Of a stretch of 64,000 nucleotides of DNA, positions 50,235 through 60,352 are shown one piece after another. Below the pieces are notes generated by a model, which made no database searches, was not told where the DNA came from, and was given only the letters and a program-made list of their open reading frames with translations. The translations under genes and the position numbers were made by a program. Source of the stretch: Bradyrhizobium sp. WBAH42 (GTDB lineage Bacteria > Pseudomonadota > Alphaproteobacteria > Rhizobiales > Xanthobacteraceae). Location: NCBI RefSeq assembly GCF_024585265.1, contig NZ_CP036533.1, forward strand, positions 6,023,001 to 6,087,000. The letters are read 5' to 3'. Each line of letters begins with the position of its first letter. Within the stretch, counting starts at the first letter, position 1.

Positions 50235-51557
50235 ATGGTCGGGGCCGCTCCGAAACTGAGAGCTGATGATCGTGCCGATCGGACACCGTCCGGTCGGCAT
50301 GGTCGTGCGCTCCGGGCCGGTCTGATCTCAACCCTGGTGCCGCTGTCGCTGACGCTGGTTCAATGCGGCAAGGCGCCAGATCCGGCGGCGCTGGCGGCGA
50401 ACTCCCAGGCGAATGTCCAGGTGGTCGCCAAGACCAATTCACAGACGGCGAACGCGCGCGTGGCAGGCGGCGACACGTTCGAGGATCGCTTCCCTGCCCC
50501 GCAGTTCAAGGAGCGCTTTCCCTCGGCGAGTGAAGGCTTTCTGCAACGCCAAATGTCGGACTTCTCGCCCAAGCGCGCGGTCCAGCGACAAGGGCCGGAG
50601 CAGGCGCCCTACAAGGTGGCCTCGCTCGAGCCGCAAGTCCCCTATAAACGCCCCGCGCGCGAGGACCTGACGACACTCGTCAGCATGAAGTCGTCGGCCT
50701 TTCCCTATTTCGGCAACAACCCTGCCTCCGACGCGCCCTTCCTCAACATTTCCAAAGGCGACCGCCGCGGCCACCGCAGCTATTCCGGCCGCGTCTACTG
50801 GCAGGACGAGACCTACAGCGACAGCCGCGTGCTGGTGCACGTGCCCGAGCATTTCGACCTGCGCAAGCCGGGCGTGATCGTGGTGTTCTTCCACGGCAAT
50901 GGCGCAACGCTCGAGCGCGACGTCCGCGACCGGCAGATGGTGCCGAAACAGATCACCGATTCCGGCGCCAATGCCATATTGCTTGCGCCGCAGATGGCGG
51001 TCGACGCCGCCGATTCCAGCGCCGGCAAGTTCTGGCAGCCGGGCGGCTTCAAGCGCTTCATGGCGGAATCGGCTGACCACCTCGCCCGCCTCACCGGCGA
51101 TCCCAGCAGCGCGCGCGCCTTCGCCAACATGCCGATCGTGATCGTCGGCTATAGCGGCGGATTCCTGCCGACGGCCTGGAGCCTCGAGGTCGGCGGCATC
51201 AGCGACCGCGTGCGCGGCGTGGTGCTGCTCGATGCCGTCTATGGCGAGATGGACAAGTTCGCGTCCTGGATCGAGAGCCACCGCTCCGGCTTCTTCGTCA
51301 GCGCCTACACCCGCTACACCGCGCGGCGCGACCGCGAGCTGATGAGCATGCTGAGGCAGAAGGGCATCAGCGTCGCCGAGGACATGGACGGGCCGCTACG
51401 GCCCGGCAGCGTGGTGTTCGTGGAGACCGGCGAGGGCATCACCCATCGCGACTATGTCACCCGCGCCTGGACGCGCGACCCGCTCAAGGACGTGCTGGTG
51501 AAGATGGCGGCGACGCCGTCGCTCGCGCTCACGCGCGTCGCCTCCACAAATCCCTAG
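50235..51557 (+). CDS. Alpha/beta-hydrolase-like exported protein, unknown
   Basis: A 440-residue protein. A hydrophobic segment (AGLISTLVPLSLTLVQCG, about residues 31-48) acts as signal or anchor, preceded by a basic region. The C-terminal 260 residues look like an alpha/beta hydrolase: VIVVFFHGNGATLERDV (oxyanion side), VIVGYSGGFLPTAW (nucleophile elbow G-x-S-x-G), VVLLDAVYG, and a late His in GITHRDYV. The region 50-165 is Gln/Pro/Ser-rich. The ATG at 50235 has GGTGG upstream; a GTG at 50202 is an alternative. Substrate unknown. Confidence 0.75.
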   Translation: MVGAAPKLRADDRADRTPSGRHGRALRAGLISTLVPLSLTLVQCGKAPDPAALAANSQANVQVVAKTNSQTANARVAGGDTFEDRFPAPQFKERFPSASEGFLQRQMSDFSPKRAVQRQGPEQAPYKVASLEPQVPYKRPAREDLTTLVSMKSSAFPYFGNNPASDAPFLNISKGDRRGHRSYSGRVYWQDETYSDSRVLVHVPEHFDLRKPGVIVVFFHGNGATLERDVRDRQMVPKQITDSGANAILLAPQMAVDAADSSAGKFWQPGGFKRFMAESADHLARLTGDPSSARAFANMPIVIVGYSGGFLPTAWSLEVGGISDRVRGVVLLDAVYGEMDKFASWIESHRSGFFVSAYTRYTARRDRELMSMLRQKGISVAEDMDGPLRPGSVVFVETGEGITHRDYVTRAWTRDPLKDVLVKMAATPSLALTRVASTNP

Positions 51558-51581
51558 CCGGGCGAGTATCAGTTCCAAATA

Positions 51582-51959
51582 TTAGTTCTTGGGCAGCTTC
51601 GGAATGCTCTCGGCAAAGCCGTTGAAGCAGGACAGTCGCTCGTCCTCTTCCTTGAAGAAGCGGCAATCGGCGTAGCCCTTGGCCTTGGCCGGCTTCGGCT
51701 TCGGCGCCGGCGGGATGACGGCGTCGTAGCAGTTGAGGCGATCCTTGGTACCGTCGTCGATCTCGAGGCAGGCCTGGAGACGGACGGCGACCGATTGCGG
51801 CTTGCCCTTCGCCGCCGCGGCGGGCTTGGCCGCTGCCTCCTTGGTCCCTTTGGGCTTGACCTGCACGAGCGGCTTGTCCCCCACCATCGGTGGCTTCTCG
51901 GTCTGCGCAAACGCAGAGGCTGAATAGAGCACCGCGGCAACCGCCAGAATCATCCTCAT
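51582..51959 (-). CDS. Small exported hypothetical protein
   Basis: A 125-residue protein with signal peptide MRMILAVAAVLYSASAFAQ, a Lys/Ala/Pro-rich middle and a cysteine-containing C-terminal half (QACLEIDD, LNCYDAV, YADCRFFKEED, LSCFNGF). The repeated Asp/Cys pattern with DRLNCYDAV resembles the lysozyme-inhibitor-like or type VI-associated TssM-free DUF families, but too weakly to name. GAGAG precedes the ATG. Convergent with the gene ending at 51557. Confidence 0.6.
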   Translation of the reverse strand: MRMILAVAAVLYSASAFAQTEKPPMVGDKPLVQVKPKGTKEAAAKPAAAAKGKPQSVAVRLQACLEIDDGTKDRLNCYDAVIPPAPKPKPAKAKGYADCRFFKEEDERLSCFNGFAESIPKLPKN

Positions 51960-52048
51960 CTCAGTCAACTCTCTTTGATCCCCACGCCGGCCTTCTACCG
52001 CTCCGGCGCGAGGTTTGCCAAGCGCCTTGCGCATACGACCTGCAGCGT

Positions 52049-53224
52049 TCAGGCGGTGGCGGCAGCCGCCCGCCGGGGCCGGGTCACGACCACCAGGATC
52101 AGCGCCAGCACGACGAAACCCACCGCGACGAAGCCGAGCGTGTGCAGCAACTCGCGGGCGAACAGCAGCCCGCCGACGGCGGAGCCGACCGCCTGACCTA
52201 TATAGAGGACGGACGTGTTGAGCGCGACGGTGGCCGAGGCCAGCGGCGGCGCAGCCGCGACCAGCCGGACCTGCTGCATCGAGTTGGTCGAGGCGAAGCC
52301 AAGGCCCCAGACCGCGACCGCGCCCGCCATCATGACGAGCGAGCCGGCACCGAGCGCCCAGCCGCTCATCCCGGCAAGCAGCAGGCACGTGAACAGCAAC
52401 GAGGTGCGGTAGGGCCCCGAAGTGTCGACGATGCGGGTCGCGACGACGACGCCGAGGAAGCCGCAGATCCCGTACAGCGCGAACACGGAGCCGATCGCAT
52501 CGGGGCCGGCGCCGGTGAGCTTGTTGAGCAGCGGCCCCATATAGGTGAACACGACGAACTGCCCCGACATTTGCAGCATCGTGATCGCAAGCAGCAGCAG
52601 GATCGTCCTGCTTCGGCCGACGGCGGCCCATGTCTTCAGATCGACCGGTGCGCCCTTCAGGCCGCCCGGCAGACGCAGCAGCAACAACAGCAGGCTGGTG
52701 CAGCCGAGCGCGCCAATCCCGCCATAGGCCGCGCGCCAGCCATAACGGCTGGCGATGAAGGTGATCAGCGGCAGGCCGATGGCGGCTGCGAGCGACCAGC
52801 CGAGGAAGACGTACGCAATGGTGCTGCCGCGCCGTTCCGCCGGCACGATCAGTGCAGCCGTGCCGGCGGCCTGGGGCGTATAGAGCGCGCCGATTGCGAG
52901 CATCACGAGGCGAATGATGAGCAGGCTGGAGTAATCAGGCGCAAACGCGGAGGCGAGATTGCCGAGTGCAAGCACCGCCAGCGTCGTGGCGAGCAGGGTC
53001 CGTCTTTCGATGCGGCTGGTTAGCCACGCCGTCAGCGGCGAGCCGACGCACAGCGTCACCGCGCCGAAGGTGATCAGGAGTCCCGCCGCGTGGATGCTGA
53101 TCCCGAGCCCCGCCGACAATTCGGGCAGCATGCCCGCCGGTGCCAAGACCGAGCAGCCGGTGACGAGATTGCCGAGCATCAGGGCGGTCGGCGCGAAACG
53201 ACCGGCGGCGGGGGCATTTTCCAT
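52049..53224 (-). CDS. MFS efflux transporter (AraJ/YdhP-like)
   Basis: A 391-residue inner-membrane protein with twelve helices of the drug/sugar-efflux DHA1 type. The N-terminal half has the loop motif [15 protein letters not shown] and helix 4 [19 protein letters not shown]; the second half opens [11 protein letters not shown]. Efflux of small molecules is inferred. No convincing ribosome binding site precedes the ATG, so the start is less certain. Divergent from thrS. Confidence 0.85.
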   Translation of the reverse strand: MENAPAAGRFAPTALMLGNLVTGCSVLAPAGMLPELSAGLGISIHAAGLLITFGAVTLCVGSPLTAWLTSRIERRTLLATTLAVLALGNLASAFAPDYSSLLIIRLVMLAIGALYTPQAAGTAALIVPAERRGSTIAYVFLGWSLAAAIGLPLITFIASRYGWRAAYGGIGALGCTSLLLLLLRLPGGLKGAPVDLKTWAAVGRSRTILLLLAITMLQMSGQFVVFTYMGPLLNKLTGAGPDAIGSVFALYGICGFLGVVVATRIVDTSGPYRTSLLFTCLLLAGMSGWALGAGSLVMMAGAVAVWGLGFASTNSMQQVRLVAAAPPLASATVALNTSVLYIGQAVGSAVGGLLFARELLHTLGFVAVGFVVLALILVVVTRPRRAAAATA

Positions 53225-53411
53225 GCAAACGCATGTAGCGGCGGCCTGCGGCGGGTTAAAGGGTACAACGTCAAATAGTTGCGGGCTCCGCCCCGGGTTT
53301 TGCGCGCCACTTTCTTGGAAATGCCGGATTGCACGGGCCGAATCGCCTGATATATCGCTCGTTCCCGCTTACCTGCGCTCGTTCGCAGGAGTGAGCCTCA
53401 GGAGAAAAGCA

Positions 53412-55454
53412 ATGTCCGACCAGCCCAAATCCGAGTCCGGGTTCCAGTACAGCCTCTCCAATTTGAAGCCCGTGACCCCCGCTCCCAAAGTCACCCTCAC
53501 CTTCCCCGACGGCGCCCAGCGTCAGTTCGACAAGGGCATCACCGGCCTCGATATCGCCAAGGGCATCTCGCCCTCGCTCGCCAAGCGTACGGTTGCGATG
53601 GCGCTCGACGGCGCTCTCGCCGATCTCAACGATCCCATCGAGGCAGACGCCAGGATCGAGCTGGTCAATCGCGACGATCCACGCGCGCTCGAATTGATCC
53701 GCCACGACTGCGCGCACGTGCTGGCCGAAGCGGTGCAGACGCTGTGGCCGGGCACCCAGGTCACGATCGGCCCGGTGATCGAGAACGGCTTCTATTACGA
53801 CTTCTTCCGCAACGAGCCGTTCACGCCGGAAGATTTTGCCGCGATCGAGAAAAAGATGCGCGAGATCATCGCGCGCGACAAGCCCTTCACCAAGGAAGTC
53901 TGGGACCGCGAAAAGACCAAGCAGGTGTTCCGCGACAAGGGCGAGGCCTTCAAGGTCGAGCTGGTCGACGCCATTCCCGGCAACGAGCCGATCAAGATCT
54001 ACTACCAGGGCGACTGGTTCGATCTGTGCCGCGGCCCGCACATGACATCGACCGGCAAGGTCGGAGGCGCCTTCAAGCTGATGAAGGTGGCCGGCGCCTA
54101 TTGGCGCGGCGATTCCAACAACCCGATGCTGACCCGCATCTACGGCACGGCCTTCGCCAAGCAGGAGGACCTCGACGCTTACCTCAAGCAGATCGAGGAA
54201 GCGGAGAAGCGCGACCATCGCAAGCTCGGGCGCGAGCTCGACCTCTTCCACTTCCAGGAGGAAGGTCCGGGCGTCGTGTTCTGGCACCCGAAGGGCTGGA
54301 CCATCTTCCAGCAGCTGATCGCCTATATGCGCCGGCGCCTGACCGGCGACTACAGTGAGGTCAACGCGCCGCAGATCCTCGACAAGGTGCTGTGGGAGAC
54401 CTCGGGCCATTGGGGCTGGTACCGCGAGAACATGTTCGCGGCGCAATCGGCCGGCGACGAGGCCGAGGACAAGCGCTGGTTCGCGCTGAAGCCGATGAAC
54501 TGCCCGGGTCACGTGCAGATCTTCAAGCACGGCCTGAAGAGCTACCGCGACCTGCCGCTGCGCCTCGCCGAGTTCGGCGTGGTGCATCGCTACGAGCCCT
54601 CGGGCGCCATGCACGGGTTGATGCGCGTCCGCGGCTTCACCCAGGACGACGCGCACATCTTCTGCACCGAGGATCAGCTCGCCGAGGAGTGCCTGAAGAT
54701 CAACGATCTCATTCTGTCGACCTATGCCGACTTCGGCTTCACCGGCGACCTCACGGTGAAGCTGTCGACCCGGCCGGAGAAACGCGTCGGCACCGATGCG
54801 ATGTGGGATCACGCCGAGCGCGTGATGGCGACGGTGCTGCGCGAGATCCAGTCGCAGAACAATCATATCAAGACCGAGATCAACCCCGGCGAAGGCGCGT
54901 TCTACGGGCCGAAGTTCGAGTACGTCCTGCGCGATGCCATCGGCCGCGACTGGCAGTGCGGCACCACGCAGGTCGACTTCAACCTGCCGGAGCGGTTCGG
55001 CGCGTTCTACATCGACCATGACGGCGGCAAGAAGCCGCCGGTGATGGTGCACCGCGCGATCTGCGGCTCGATGGAGCGCTATATCGGCATCCTGATCGAG
55101 CACTATGCCGGCAACTTCCCGCTCTGGCTCTCGCCGGTGCAGGCGGTGGTCACCACCATCACCTCGGAAGGCGACGAATACGCCAAGGTGGTGCTGGAGC
55201 AGGCGCGGCGCGCGGGGCTTCGGGTCGAGATCGACCTGCGCAACGAAAAGATCAACTACAAGGTCCGCGAGCACTCGCTGGCCAAGATCCCGGCCCTGCT
55301 CGTGGTCGGCAAAAAAGAGGCCGAGACGCATTCGGTCTCGGTTCGCCGGCTCGGCAGCGACGGCCAGAAGGTGATGACCACCGCCGAGGCGATCGCCGCC
55401 CTGGTCGACGAGGCGACGCCGCCGGATGTGAAGCGGGCGCGCGGCGCCGTCTGA
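53412..55454 (+). CDS. thrS: Threonine-tRNA ligase
   Basis: A 680-residue class II synthetase that loads tRNA-Thr. From the ATG at 53412 (AGGAGAAAAGCA upstream): about 25 extra residues, TGS domain ([19 protein letters not shown]), editing domain with the [11 protein letters not shown] metal-site helix and YYDFF, catalytic core with zinc Cys in [50 protein letters not shown], and the anticodon-binding domain ending in VKRARGAV. The N-terminal extension is slightly longer than in E. coli. Transcription is divergent from the MFS gene. Confidence 0.97.
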   Translation: MSDQPKSESGFQYSLSNLKPVTPAPKVTLTFPDGAQRQFDKGITGLDIAKGISPSLAKRTVAMALDGALADLNDPIEADARIELVNRDDPRALELIRHDCAHVLAEAVQTLWPGTQVTIGPVIENGFYYDFFRNEPFTPEDFAAIEKKMREIIARDKPFTKEVWDREKTKQVFRDKGEAFKVELVDAIPGNEPIKIYYQGDWFDLCRGPHMTSTGKVGGAFKLMKVAGAYWRGDSNNPMLTRIYGTAFAKQEDLDAYLKQIEEAEKRDHRKLGRELDLFHFQEEGPGVVFWHPKGWTIFQQLIAYMRRRLTGDYSEVNAPQILDKVLWETSGHWGWYRENMFAAQSAGDEAEDKRWFALKPMNCPGHVQIFKHGLKSYRDLPLRLAEFGVVHRYEPSGAMHGLMRVRGFTQDDAHIFCTEDQLAEECLKINDLILSTYADFGFTGDLTVKLSTRPEKRVGTDAMWDHAERVMATVLREIQSQNNHIKTEINPGEGAFYGPKFEYVLRDAIGRDWQCGTTQVDFNLPERFGAFYIDHDGGKKPPVMVHRAICGSMERYIGILIEHYAGNFPLWLSPVQAVVTTITSEGDEYAKVVLEQARRAGLRVEIDLRNEKINYKVREHSLAKIPALLVVGKKEAETHSVSVRRLGSDGQKVMTTAEAIAALVDEATPPDVKRARGAV

Positions 55455-55547
55455 GCCCTGAAATCGATCTAAATTCGCTTCCGGTTGCGGGCGTGCATGC
55501 TTATCTCGGCATGGCACGCCCGCCGACCATTCGAAGAGGATATCGCA

Positions 55548-56111
55548 GTGCCCGATGCCATCGAACTCCTGAAGACCCGCCGCTCGGTCAAGCCGCGCGA
55601 GATGACGGGGCCCGGCCCCTCGCCGGCCGAGCTCGAGACGATCCTCACCATCGGGGCGCGCGTGCCCGATCACGGCAAACTCGCGCCGTGGCGCTTCATC
55701 ATCTTCGAGGGCGACGCCCGTGCACGTGCCGGCGAGGTGATCGCGAGGGTCTTCGCCGGGAAGAATCCCGGCGCGCCTGCGGCCGACGTCGAGACCGAGC
55801 GCAAGCGCCTCATGGACGCGCCGCTGGTGATCGGCATCGTCAGCTTCACCAAGCCGCATCCGAAGGTGCCGGCGTTCGAGCAGGAATTGTCGGCGGGCGC
55901 CAGCGCCATGAACATCGTCACGGCCGCCACCGCGCTCGGCTACGGCGCCTGCTGGCTGACCGGCTGGTTCTCGTTCGACCGCGACGTGCTCGAAGGCCTC
56001 GGCCTCAAGCCGGATGAGAAGCTCGCCGGCTTCATTCATGTCGGCACCCCGACCAAGCCGAGCGAGGACCGTCCGCGTCCGTCGCTTTCGGACATCGTGA
56101 CGCGATTTTAA
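55548..56111 (+). CDS. Nitroreductase-family flavoprotein (YdjA-like)
   Basis: A 187-residue FMN-dependent oxidoreductase: LLKTRRSVKPREM binds FMN phosphate, RVPDHGKLAPWRFIIF follows, then SAMNIVTAATALGYGACWLTGW, and a late FIHVGTPTKP. The GTG at 55548 has AAGAGGA upstream at the right distance. It follows thrS by 93 bases on the same strand. Substrate unknown; related YdjA uses NADPH poorly. Confidence 0.88.
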   Translation: MPDAIELLKTRRSVKPREMTGPGPSPAELETILTIGARVPDHGKLAPWRFIIFEGDARARAGEVIARVFAGKNPGAPAADVETERKRLMDAPLVIGIVSFTKPHPKVPAFEQELSAGASAMNIVTAATALGYGACWLTGWFSFDRDVLEGLGLKPDEKLAGFIHVGTPTKPSEDRPRPSLSDIVTRF

Positions 56112-56174
56112 TCGATGTCGTGTTGACGCACCGAGCGTCTTGCGGCTTGATCCCGCCGAGGGAGGAAGGTGCGG

Positions 56175-57443
56175 ATGAGACGCCGTGAATTTCTGGTCGG
56201 GGCCGCGATGCTCGCCGGTACGATGGCGCGAAGCCGGGCCGCGGACGTCCCCGCCCCTTCGCCCGACGGGCTCGACCGCATCACCGCGTTCTTCGACAAC
56301 GAGGTGACAAGCGGCCGCCTGCCGGGCGCGGTGATCATGGTGCAGCAGCACGGCAAGCCGGTCTACCTCAAGACCTTTGGCGTGCGCGACACCAGGACCG
56401 GCCTCGCGATGACGCCGGATACGATCTTCGCCATCCACTCCATGACCAAGCCGATCACGTGCCTCGGCGCGATGATGCTGATCGACGAGGGCAAGCTTGC
56501 GCTGACCGACCCCGTGTCGAAATACGTTCCGCTGTTTGCCGAGACCAAGGTCGGCCTCGAGGTGACCCGGCCCGGTGGCAAGCTGGAGCTCGACTTCGTC
56601 CCACCTGACCGCCCCGTCAACATCGAGGATCTGCTGCGGCATACTTCGGGCATCAGCTACGATTATATCGGCAGCGAATGGGTCGAGCACGCCTACAAGG
56701 CCGCCAACATTTTCGAGGGGAACTTCAACAACAGGGAATTCGCCGATCGCATCGCCAAACTGCCGCTGGCGCGGCAGCCCGGAACGCTGTGGCGCTACGG
56801 GCATTCCACCGACGTGCTCGGCAGCGTCATCGAGATCATCTCGGGACAGACGCTGTACGCCTTCCTGAAGGCCCGCATCTTCGATCCGCTCGGCATGAAC
56901 AGCACCAAATTCGCGCTCGCGACCGAGGACGAGCTGGCGCGGATGGCGCGGCCGCTGCCGAACGACTTCATCCTGCTCGCCGGCGAGCGCGACCGCCTGG
57001 ACCATCCAGAATGGCAGTCGGGCGGCGGCGGCCTGCTCTCGACCATCACCGACTATCAGCGCTTCGCGCAGATGCTGCTCAACGGCGGCGAGCTCGAAGG
57101 CAGGCGCTATCTCAGCCCCGCCGCGTTCAAGGCCATGACGAGCGATCAGATCGGGCCGGGCTCCGGCGTCGGACGCGACTATTTCTATTTCCCGGGCGAC
57201 GGCTTCGGCTATGGCTACGGCCTTGCGGTACGCACCGATCCCGGCAATGCAAAGCCGCCGCCGCCGGGCTCGCTCGGCGAGCTGAAATGGGACTCGGGGA
57301 GCGGCACCTATTTCGGCGTCGATCCCAAGCTCGACATGGTCTACGTCATGATGCAGCAGACCCAGAACGAGCGCGGCCGCATCACGCCCGCGTTCAAGGC
57401 GCTGGTCTACGATTGCTATCCGCCCGCATTACGCCGCCCGTGA
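56175..57443 (+). CDS. Tat-exported class C beta-lactamase-like hydrolase
   Basis: A 422-residue serine hydrolase with a twin-arginine signal (RRREFLVGAAMLAG). The SxxK nucleophile is in HSMTKP, the second motif is YGH (LWRYGHSTDVLG) instead of Y-x-N, and the third lies in WDSGSGTYFG. This combination occurs in family VIII carboxylesterases (EstB type) rather than true beta-lactamases, so esterase activity is likely. GGAGG precedes the start; the GTG two codons upstream is less favourable. Its last 15 bases overlap the convergent GGDEF-EAL gene. Confidence 0.88.
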   Translation: MRRREFLVGAAMLAGTMARSRAADVPAPSPDGLDRITAFFDNEVTSGRLPGAVIMVQQHGKPVYLKTFGVRDTRTGLAMTPDTIFAIHSMTKPITCLGAMMLIDEGKLALTDPVSKYVPLFAETKVGLEVTRPGGKLELDFVPPDRPVNIEDLLRHTSGISYDYIGSEWVEHAYKAANIFEGNFNNREFADRIAKLPLARQPGTLWRYGHSTDVLGSVIEIISGQTLYAFLKARIFDPLGMNSTKFALATEDELARMARPLPNDFILLAGERDRLDHPEWQSGGGGLLSTITDYQRFAQMLLNGGELEGRRYLSPAAFKAMTSDQIGPGSGVGRDYFYFPGDGFGYGYGLAVRTDPGNAKPPPPGSLGELKWDSGSGTYFGVDPKLDMVYVMMQQTQNERGRITPAFKALVYDCYPPALRRP

Positions 57444-59891
57444 GGTGCGCTGGCCGAAATCGGCGAGGAGCTTTCCGATTTCGGCCGCGGGCCGCGCGGC
57501 GCTGAACAGAAATCCCTGCACCTCGTTGCAGCCTTCGGCACGCAGCCAGTCGAGCTGATCCTCGGTCTCCACGCCCTCGGCCGTCGTGGTGATGTTGAGG
57601 CTGCGGCCGAGCCCGGAGATCGCGCGTACGATCGCACCGCAATCGGGCCGCTGCGCCAGATCCTTGACGAAGGAGCGGTCGATCTTGATCTTGTCGAACG
57701 GAAAGCTGCGGAGATAGCTCAGGCTGGAATAGCCGGTGCCGAAATCGTCCATGGAAATGCCGACGCCGAGCTCGCGCAATTGGTGCAAGGTGGCGACATT
57801 GGCATCGGTCTCGGCCAGGAAGATCGACTCGGTGATCTCGAGCTCGAGCCGCTTCGGCGACAGGCCGGACTGCGCCAGGGCCGAGATCACGATCTGGACC
57901 AGGTTGCGGCTGCGGAATTGCGCCGGCGACAGGTTGACGGCGACCTTGACGTCGACGGGCCATTTCACCGCCTCGGTGCAGGCTTCGCGCAGCACCCATT
58001 CGCCGAGCTGGGTGATCAGGCCGATGTCCTCGGCGACCGGGATGAACTCGGCGGGCGAGATCATGCCCTTGTCCGGATGACGCCAGCGCAGCAGCGACTC
58101 GAAGCCGGAGATGCGGTCGGAGGCGATCGACACCAGCGGCTGGTAGTGCAGCTCGAACTCGCCATTGGCGAACGCCCGGCGCAGATCCAGCTCCATGTCG
58201 CGGCGCCTCTGCGCCTGGAGGTCCATCTCGCGCTCGAAGAAGTGGTGCACGCCGCCGCCGTCGGCCTTGGCCCGGTACAGCGCCATGTCGGCATTGCGCA
58301 TCAACTCTTCCGGCGTCGTGCCGTCGCCCGGCGACAGCGCGATGCCGATGCTGGCGCCGATCACCATCTCCTGTCCATCGACGTCGTAAGGCGCCTTCAG
58401 CATGTCGATCAGCAGGGACGCGCAGGCGCTTGCCTCGTTCGGCGAGACGTCGGTTGCCAGGATGACGGCGAACTCGTCGCCGCCGAGCCGCGCGGCGAGA
58501 TTGCTGCCGCGGACCGCAATGGTCAGGCGCTCGGCGACCTGCTTCAACAGGCGATCGCCCACCGGATGACCGAAGGAATCGTTGATGTTCTTGAACAGGT
58601 CGAGATCGATGTAGAGCACGCCGACCCGTTTTCCCGCGGCCTGGTCCAGCGCCTGCTTCAACCGCTCCTGGAAGTGTTCGCGGTTCGGCAAATCGGTGAG
58701 CCCGTCGTGGTGCGCCATATAGGCGATGCGCGCTTCTGCCTTGCGCCGCTCGGTGATGTCGACCACGGCAACCAGATAGCCGTCGCGTTCGTCGAAGGCG
58801 ACGCGACGGCCGAAGGTGAGCACCTCGATCTCGCTGCCGTCGGCGCGCAAGTGTCGCCAGTTGCGCGACGAGTGGTAGGCGTCGCCGAGACGCTCCAGCG
58901 CCGCGGCGTGGCTGTCCCATTCGTCCTCCGGCCATATCTCGTGCAGCTTCATGCGCAGGAAGGTCGCGCGGCTGTAGCCGTAATGCTGGACCGCGGCGTC
59001 GTTGACGCTGAGGAACGCCTTGGTCTCTGCGTCGAACACCCACATCGGCATCGGGTTGTTGTCGAACAGCAGCCGGAACGAAGCATCGCGCCGCTTCAAG
59101 ACGGTGACATCGGAGATGGTCAGCGAGACCACGTCGGCGAAGGCGGTGGCGCTGAGCCTGAGGTAGCGCCCCGCGCTCTCGATCTCGAGCTGCTCGCCGC
59201 GGCCGCCCGACACGGCCTTGAGCAGGAATTCCATCACCTCGGGCAAGGCCAGCAGCGTGCTGCCCTCGCCGATCCGCCGCCACAGCAGGCTTCCACCCAC
59301 AACCTTCAGCAGCTCGCCCGCGCTCCTGTTGTGGTGCACGACCTGAAGGTCGAACGCCTTGCCGGCGGCATCGCGCAGCGTCGCCAGCGAGACCACTGCG
59401 TCGTCGGTCGCGGAAAAGATGGCGTCGAGGAGATTGTATTGCGCGCCGCGCTCGTTGACATAGGCGCCGATCAGCGTCGCGCCCCAGCGCGAGGACGTCG
59501 GCAGCGCCAGCACGTCATAGGTCCTGACCATGCCGTCGCGCACGCAATGCGCGCTGGCGCGGTGCGGCCGCCCGGCCGCCAGCGCGCTCGCCGCCGCTCC
59601 CGACAGCGCGGTGGCGCAATCGGGCGACAGCTCGGCAAGGGGAATGTCCCAGCGCTCCTCGCCGAGCCATTTCTGCACGTAACGTCCGCTGCGCGACAGC
59701 TCGAGCACACCATCGTTCTTGAGCAGCGCGATGTGGTCGGCGAGGCGTCCGAGGCTGCCGAGCATGACGTCCTCGTAGCGCGGCAGCCGCTCGCCCGGCT
59801 TCAACGCCGCACGCCATTTGCGCTGAAGCACCGGGATGTCGTCGAACATTTCGGCGGCCGGTTTTCCCGGCATCTTCTTCGCGGCAGTCAT
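57429..59891 (-). CDS. PAS-GGDEF-EAL cyclic-di-GMP protein
   Basis: An 820-residue cytoplasmic signalling protein: N-terminal PAS-like sensor (about 20-135), second PAS domain 270-380 (NNPMPMWVFDAETKAFLSVNDAA), diguanylate cyclase domain with intact GGDEF (470-474, RLGGDEFAV), and an EAL domain in which the signature reads ESL (GFESLLRWRHPDKG), with NLSPAQF, ITESIF, DDFGTGYSSLSYL, KIDRSFVKD and AEGVET. The catalytic residues of the phosphodiesterase look mostly present, so both activities are possible. ATG 59891 is used (GGGGA upstream); 59921 is an alternative. Confidence 0.92.
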   Translation of the reverse strand: MTAAKKMPGKPAAEMFDDIPVLQRKWRAALKPGERLPRYEDVMLGSLGRLADHIALLKNDGVLELSRSGRYVQKWLGEERWDIPLAELSPDCATALSGAAASALAAGRPHRASAHCVRDGMVRTYDVLALPTSSRWGATLIGAYVNERGAQYNLLDAIFSATDDAVVSLATLRDAAGKAFDLQVVHHNRSAGELLKVVGGSLLWRRIGEGSTLLALPEVMEFLLKAVSGGRGEQLEIESAGRYLRLSATAFADVVSLTISDVTVLKRRDASFRLLFDNNPMPMWVFDAETKAFLSVNDAAVQHYGYSRATFLRMKLHEIWPEDEWDSHAAALERLGDAYHSSRNWRHLRADGSEIEVLTFGRRVAFDERDGYLVAVVDITERRKAEARIAYMAHHDGLTDLPNREHFQERLKQALDQAAGKRVGVLYIDLDLFKNINDSFGHPVGDRLLKQVAERLTIAVRGSNLAARLGGDEFAVILATDVSPNEASACASLLIDMLKAPYDVDGQEMVIGASIGIALSPGDGTTPEELMRNADMALYRAKADGGGVHHFFEREMDLQAQRRRDMELDLRRAFANGEFELHYQPLVSIASDRISGFESLLRWRHPDKGMISPAEFIPVAEDIGLITQLGEWVLREACTEAVKWPVDVKVAVNLSPAQFRSRNLVQIVISALAQSGLSPKRLELEITESIFLAETDANVATLHQLRELGVGISMDDFGTGYSSLSYLRSFPFDKIKIDRSFVKDLAQRPDCGAIVRAISGLGRSLNITTTAEGVETEDQLDWLRAEGCNEVQGFLFSAARPAAEIGKLLADFGQRTSRAA

Positions 59892-60050
59892 TGCAGTCCC
59901 CAACGCACTTTCCCGCCGCATCCAATGCAGGCGCGCTTAACGACGTGTAAAAAGCGCGAAGGCGTGGGTTCCATTCGGCGATTATGACAGTTTTAAGTCA
60001 GGTGTTGGTTAGTGGGCGTTAGAGACTGTGACGGTTGCGCGAATGTGCTC

Positions 60051-60225
60051 TCTCGACGCAGCGCGCGAGTGGTAGCCGCGCAGAGCCGGGACCCAGCAGG
60101 CGACGTCGCTCGCTGCCGCATGGGCCCCGGCTCTGCAGCGCACCGCCGCACCGGACGATGCTTCGCATCGCCGGGGAGGCGCTGCGCTGCGTCCGGGGCA
60201 CGAGACGGGAGATTCCAGCACATAG
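60051..60225. repeat. Palindromic element of the GCCCCGGACGCAGCGC family
   Basis: CGCAGAGCCGGGACCCA (60078-60094) mirrors TGGGCCCCGGCTCTGC (60121-60136) with one mismatch, and GAGGCGCTGCGCTGCGTCCG (60176-60195, continuing to 60201) is the reverse complement of the element at 42299. A further dyad GACGATGC-TTC-GCATCGCC lies between. No gene is encoded. Confidence 0.75.
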
Positions 60226-60238
60226 CTGCCTCAACACC

Positions 60239-60317
60239 GTCATTGCGACCGCAGCGAAGCAATCCAGGAATGCATCCACGGAAAGCCTCTGGATTGCTTC
60301 GCTGCGGTCGCAATGAC
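60239..60317. repeat. 79-bp palindromic repeat, copy 3
   Basis: Third copy of the element at 20647 and 40881. The arms read GTCATTGCGACCGCAGCGAA and mirror, with the compensating change GAGCGC to GACCGC on one arm and GCGCTC to GCGGTC on the other, so the hairpin is preserved. Confidence 0.9.
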
Positions 60318-60352
60318 GGGGTGTGGCAGGAAAATCGCTTTCCAAATGCTAC

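Noticed and set aside
53225..53411. T-box or tRNA-sensing leader for thrS
   Set aside because: No T-box sequence, antiterminator or terminator hairpin is visible, and T-boxes are not expected in alphaproteobacteria.
53271..57005. A very long minus-strand open frame of 1244 codons
   Set aside because: It runs antisense through thrS, the nitroreductase and the serine hydrolase, all clearly real on the plus strand. Its composition is that of a GC-rich shadow frame.
57780..59987. Plus-strand open frame of 735 codons
   Set aside because: Antisense to the PAS-GGDEF-EAL gene, whose motifs are unmistakable.
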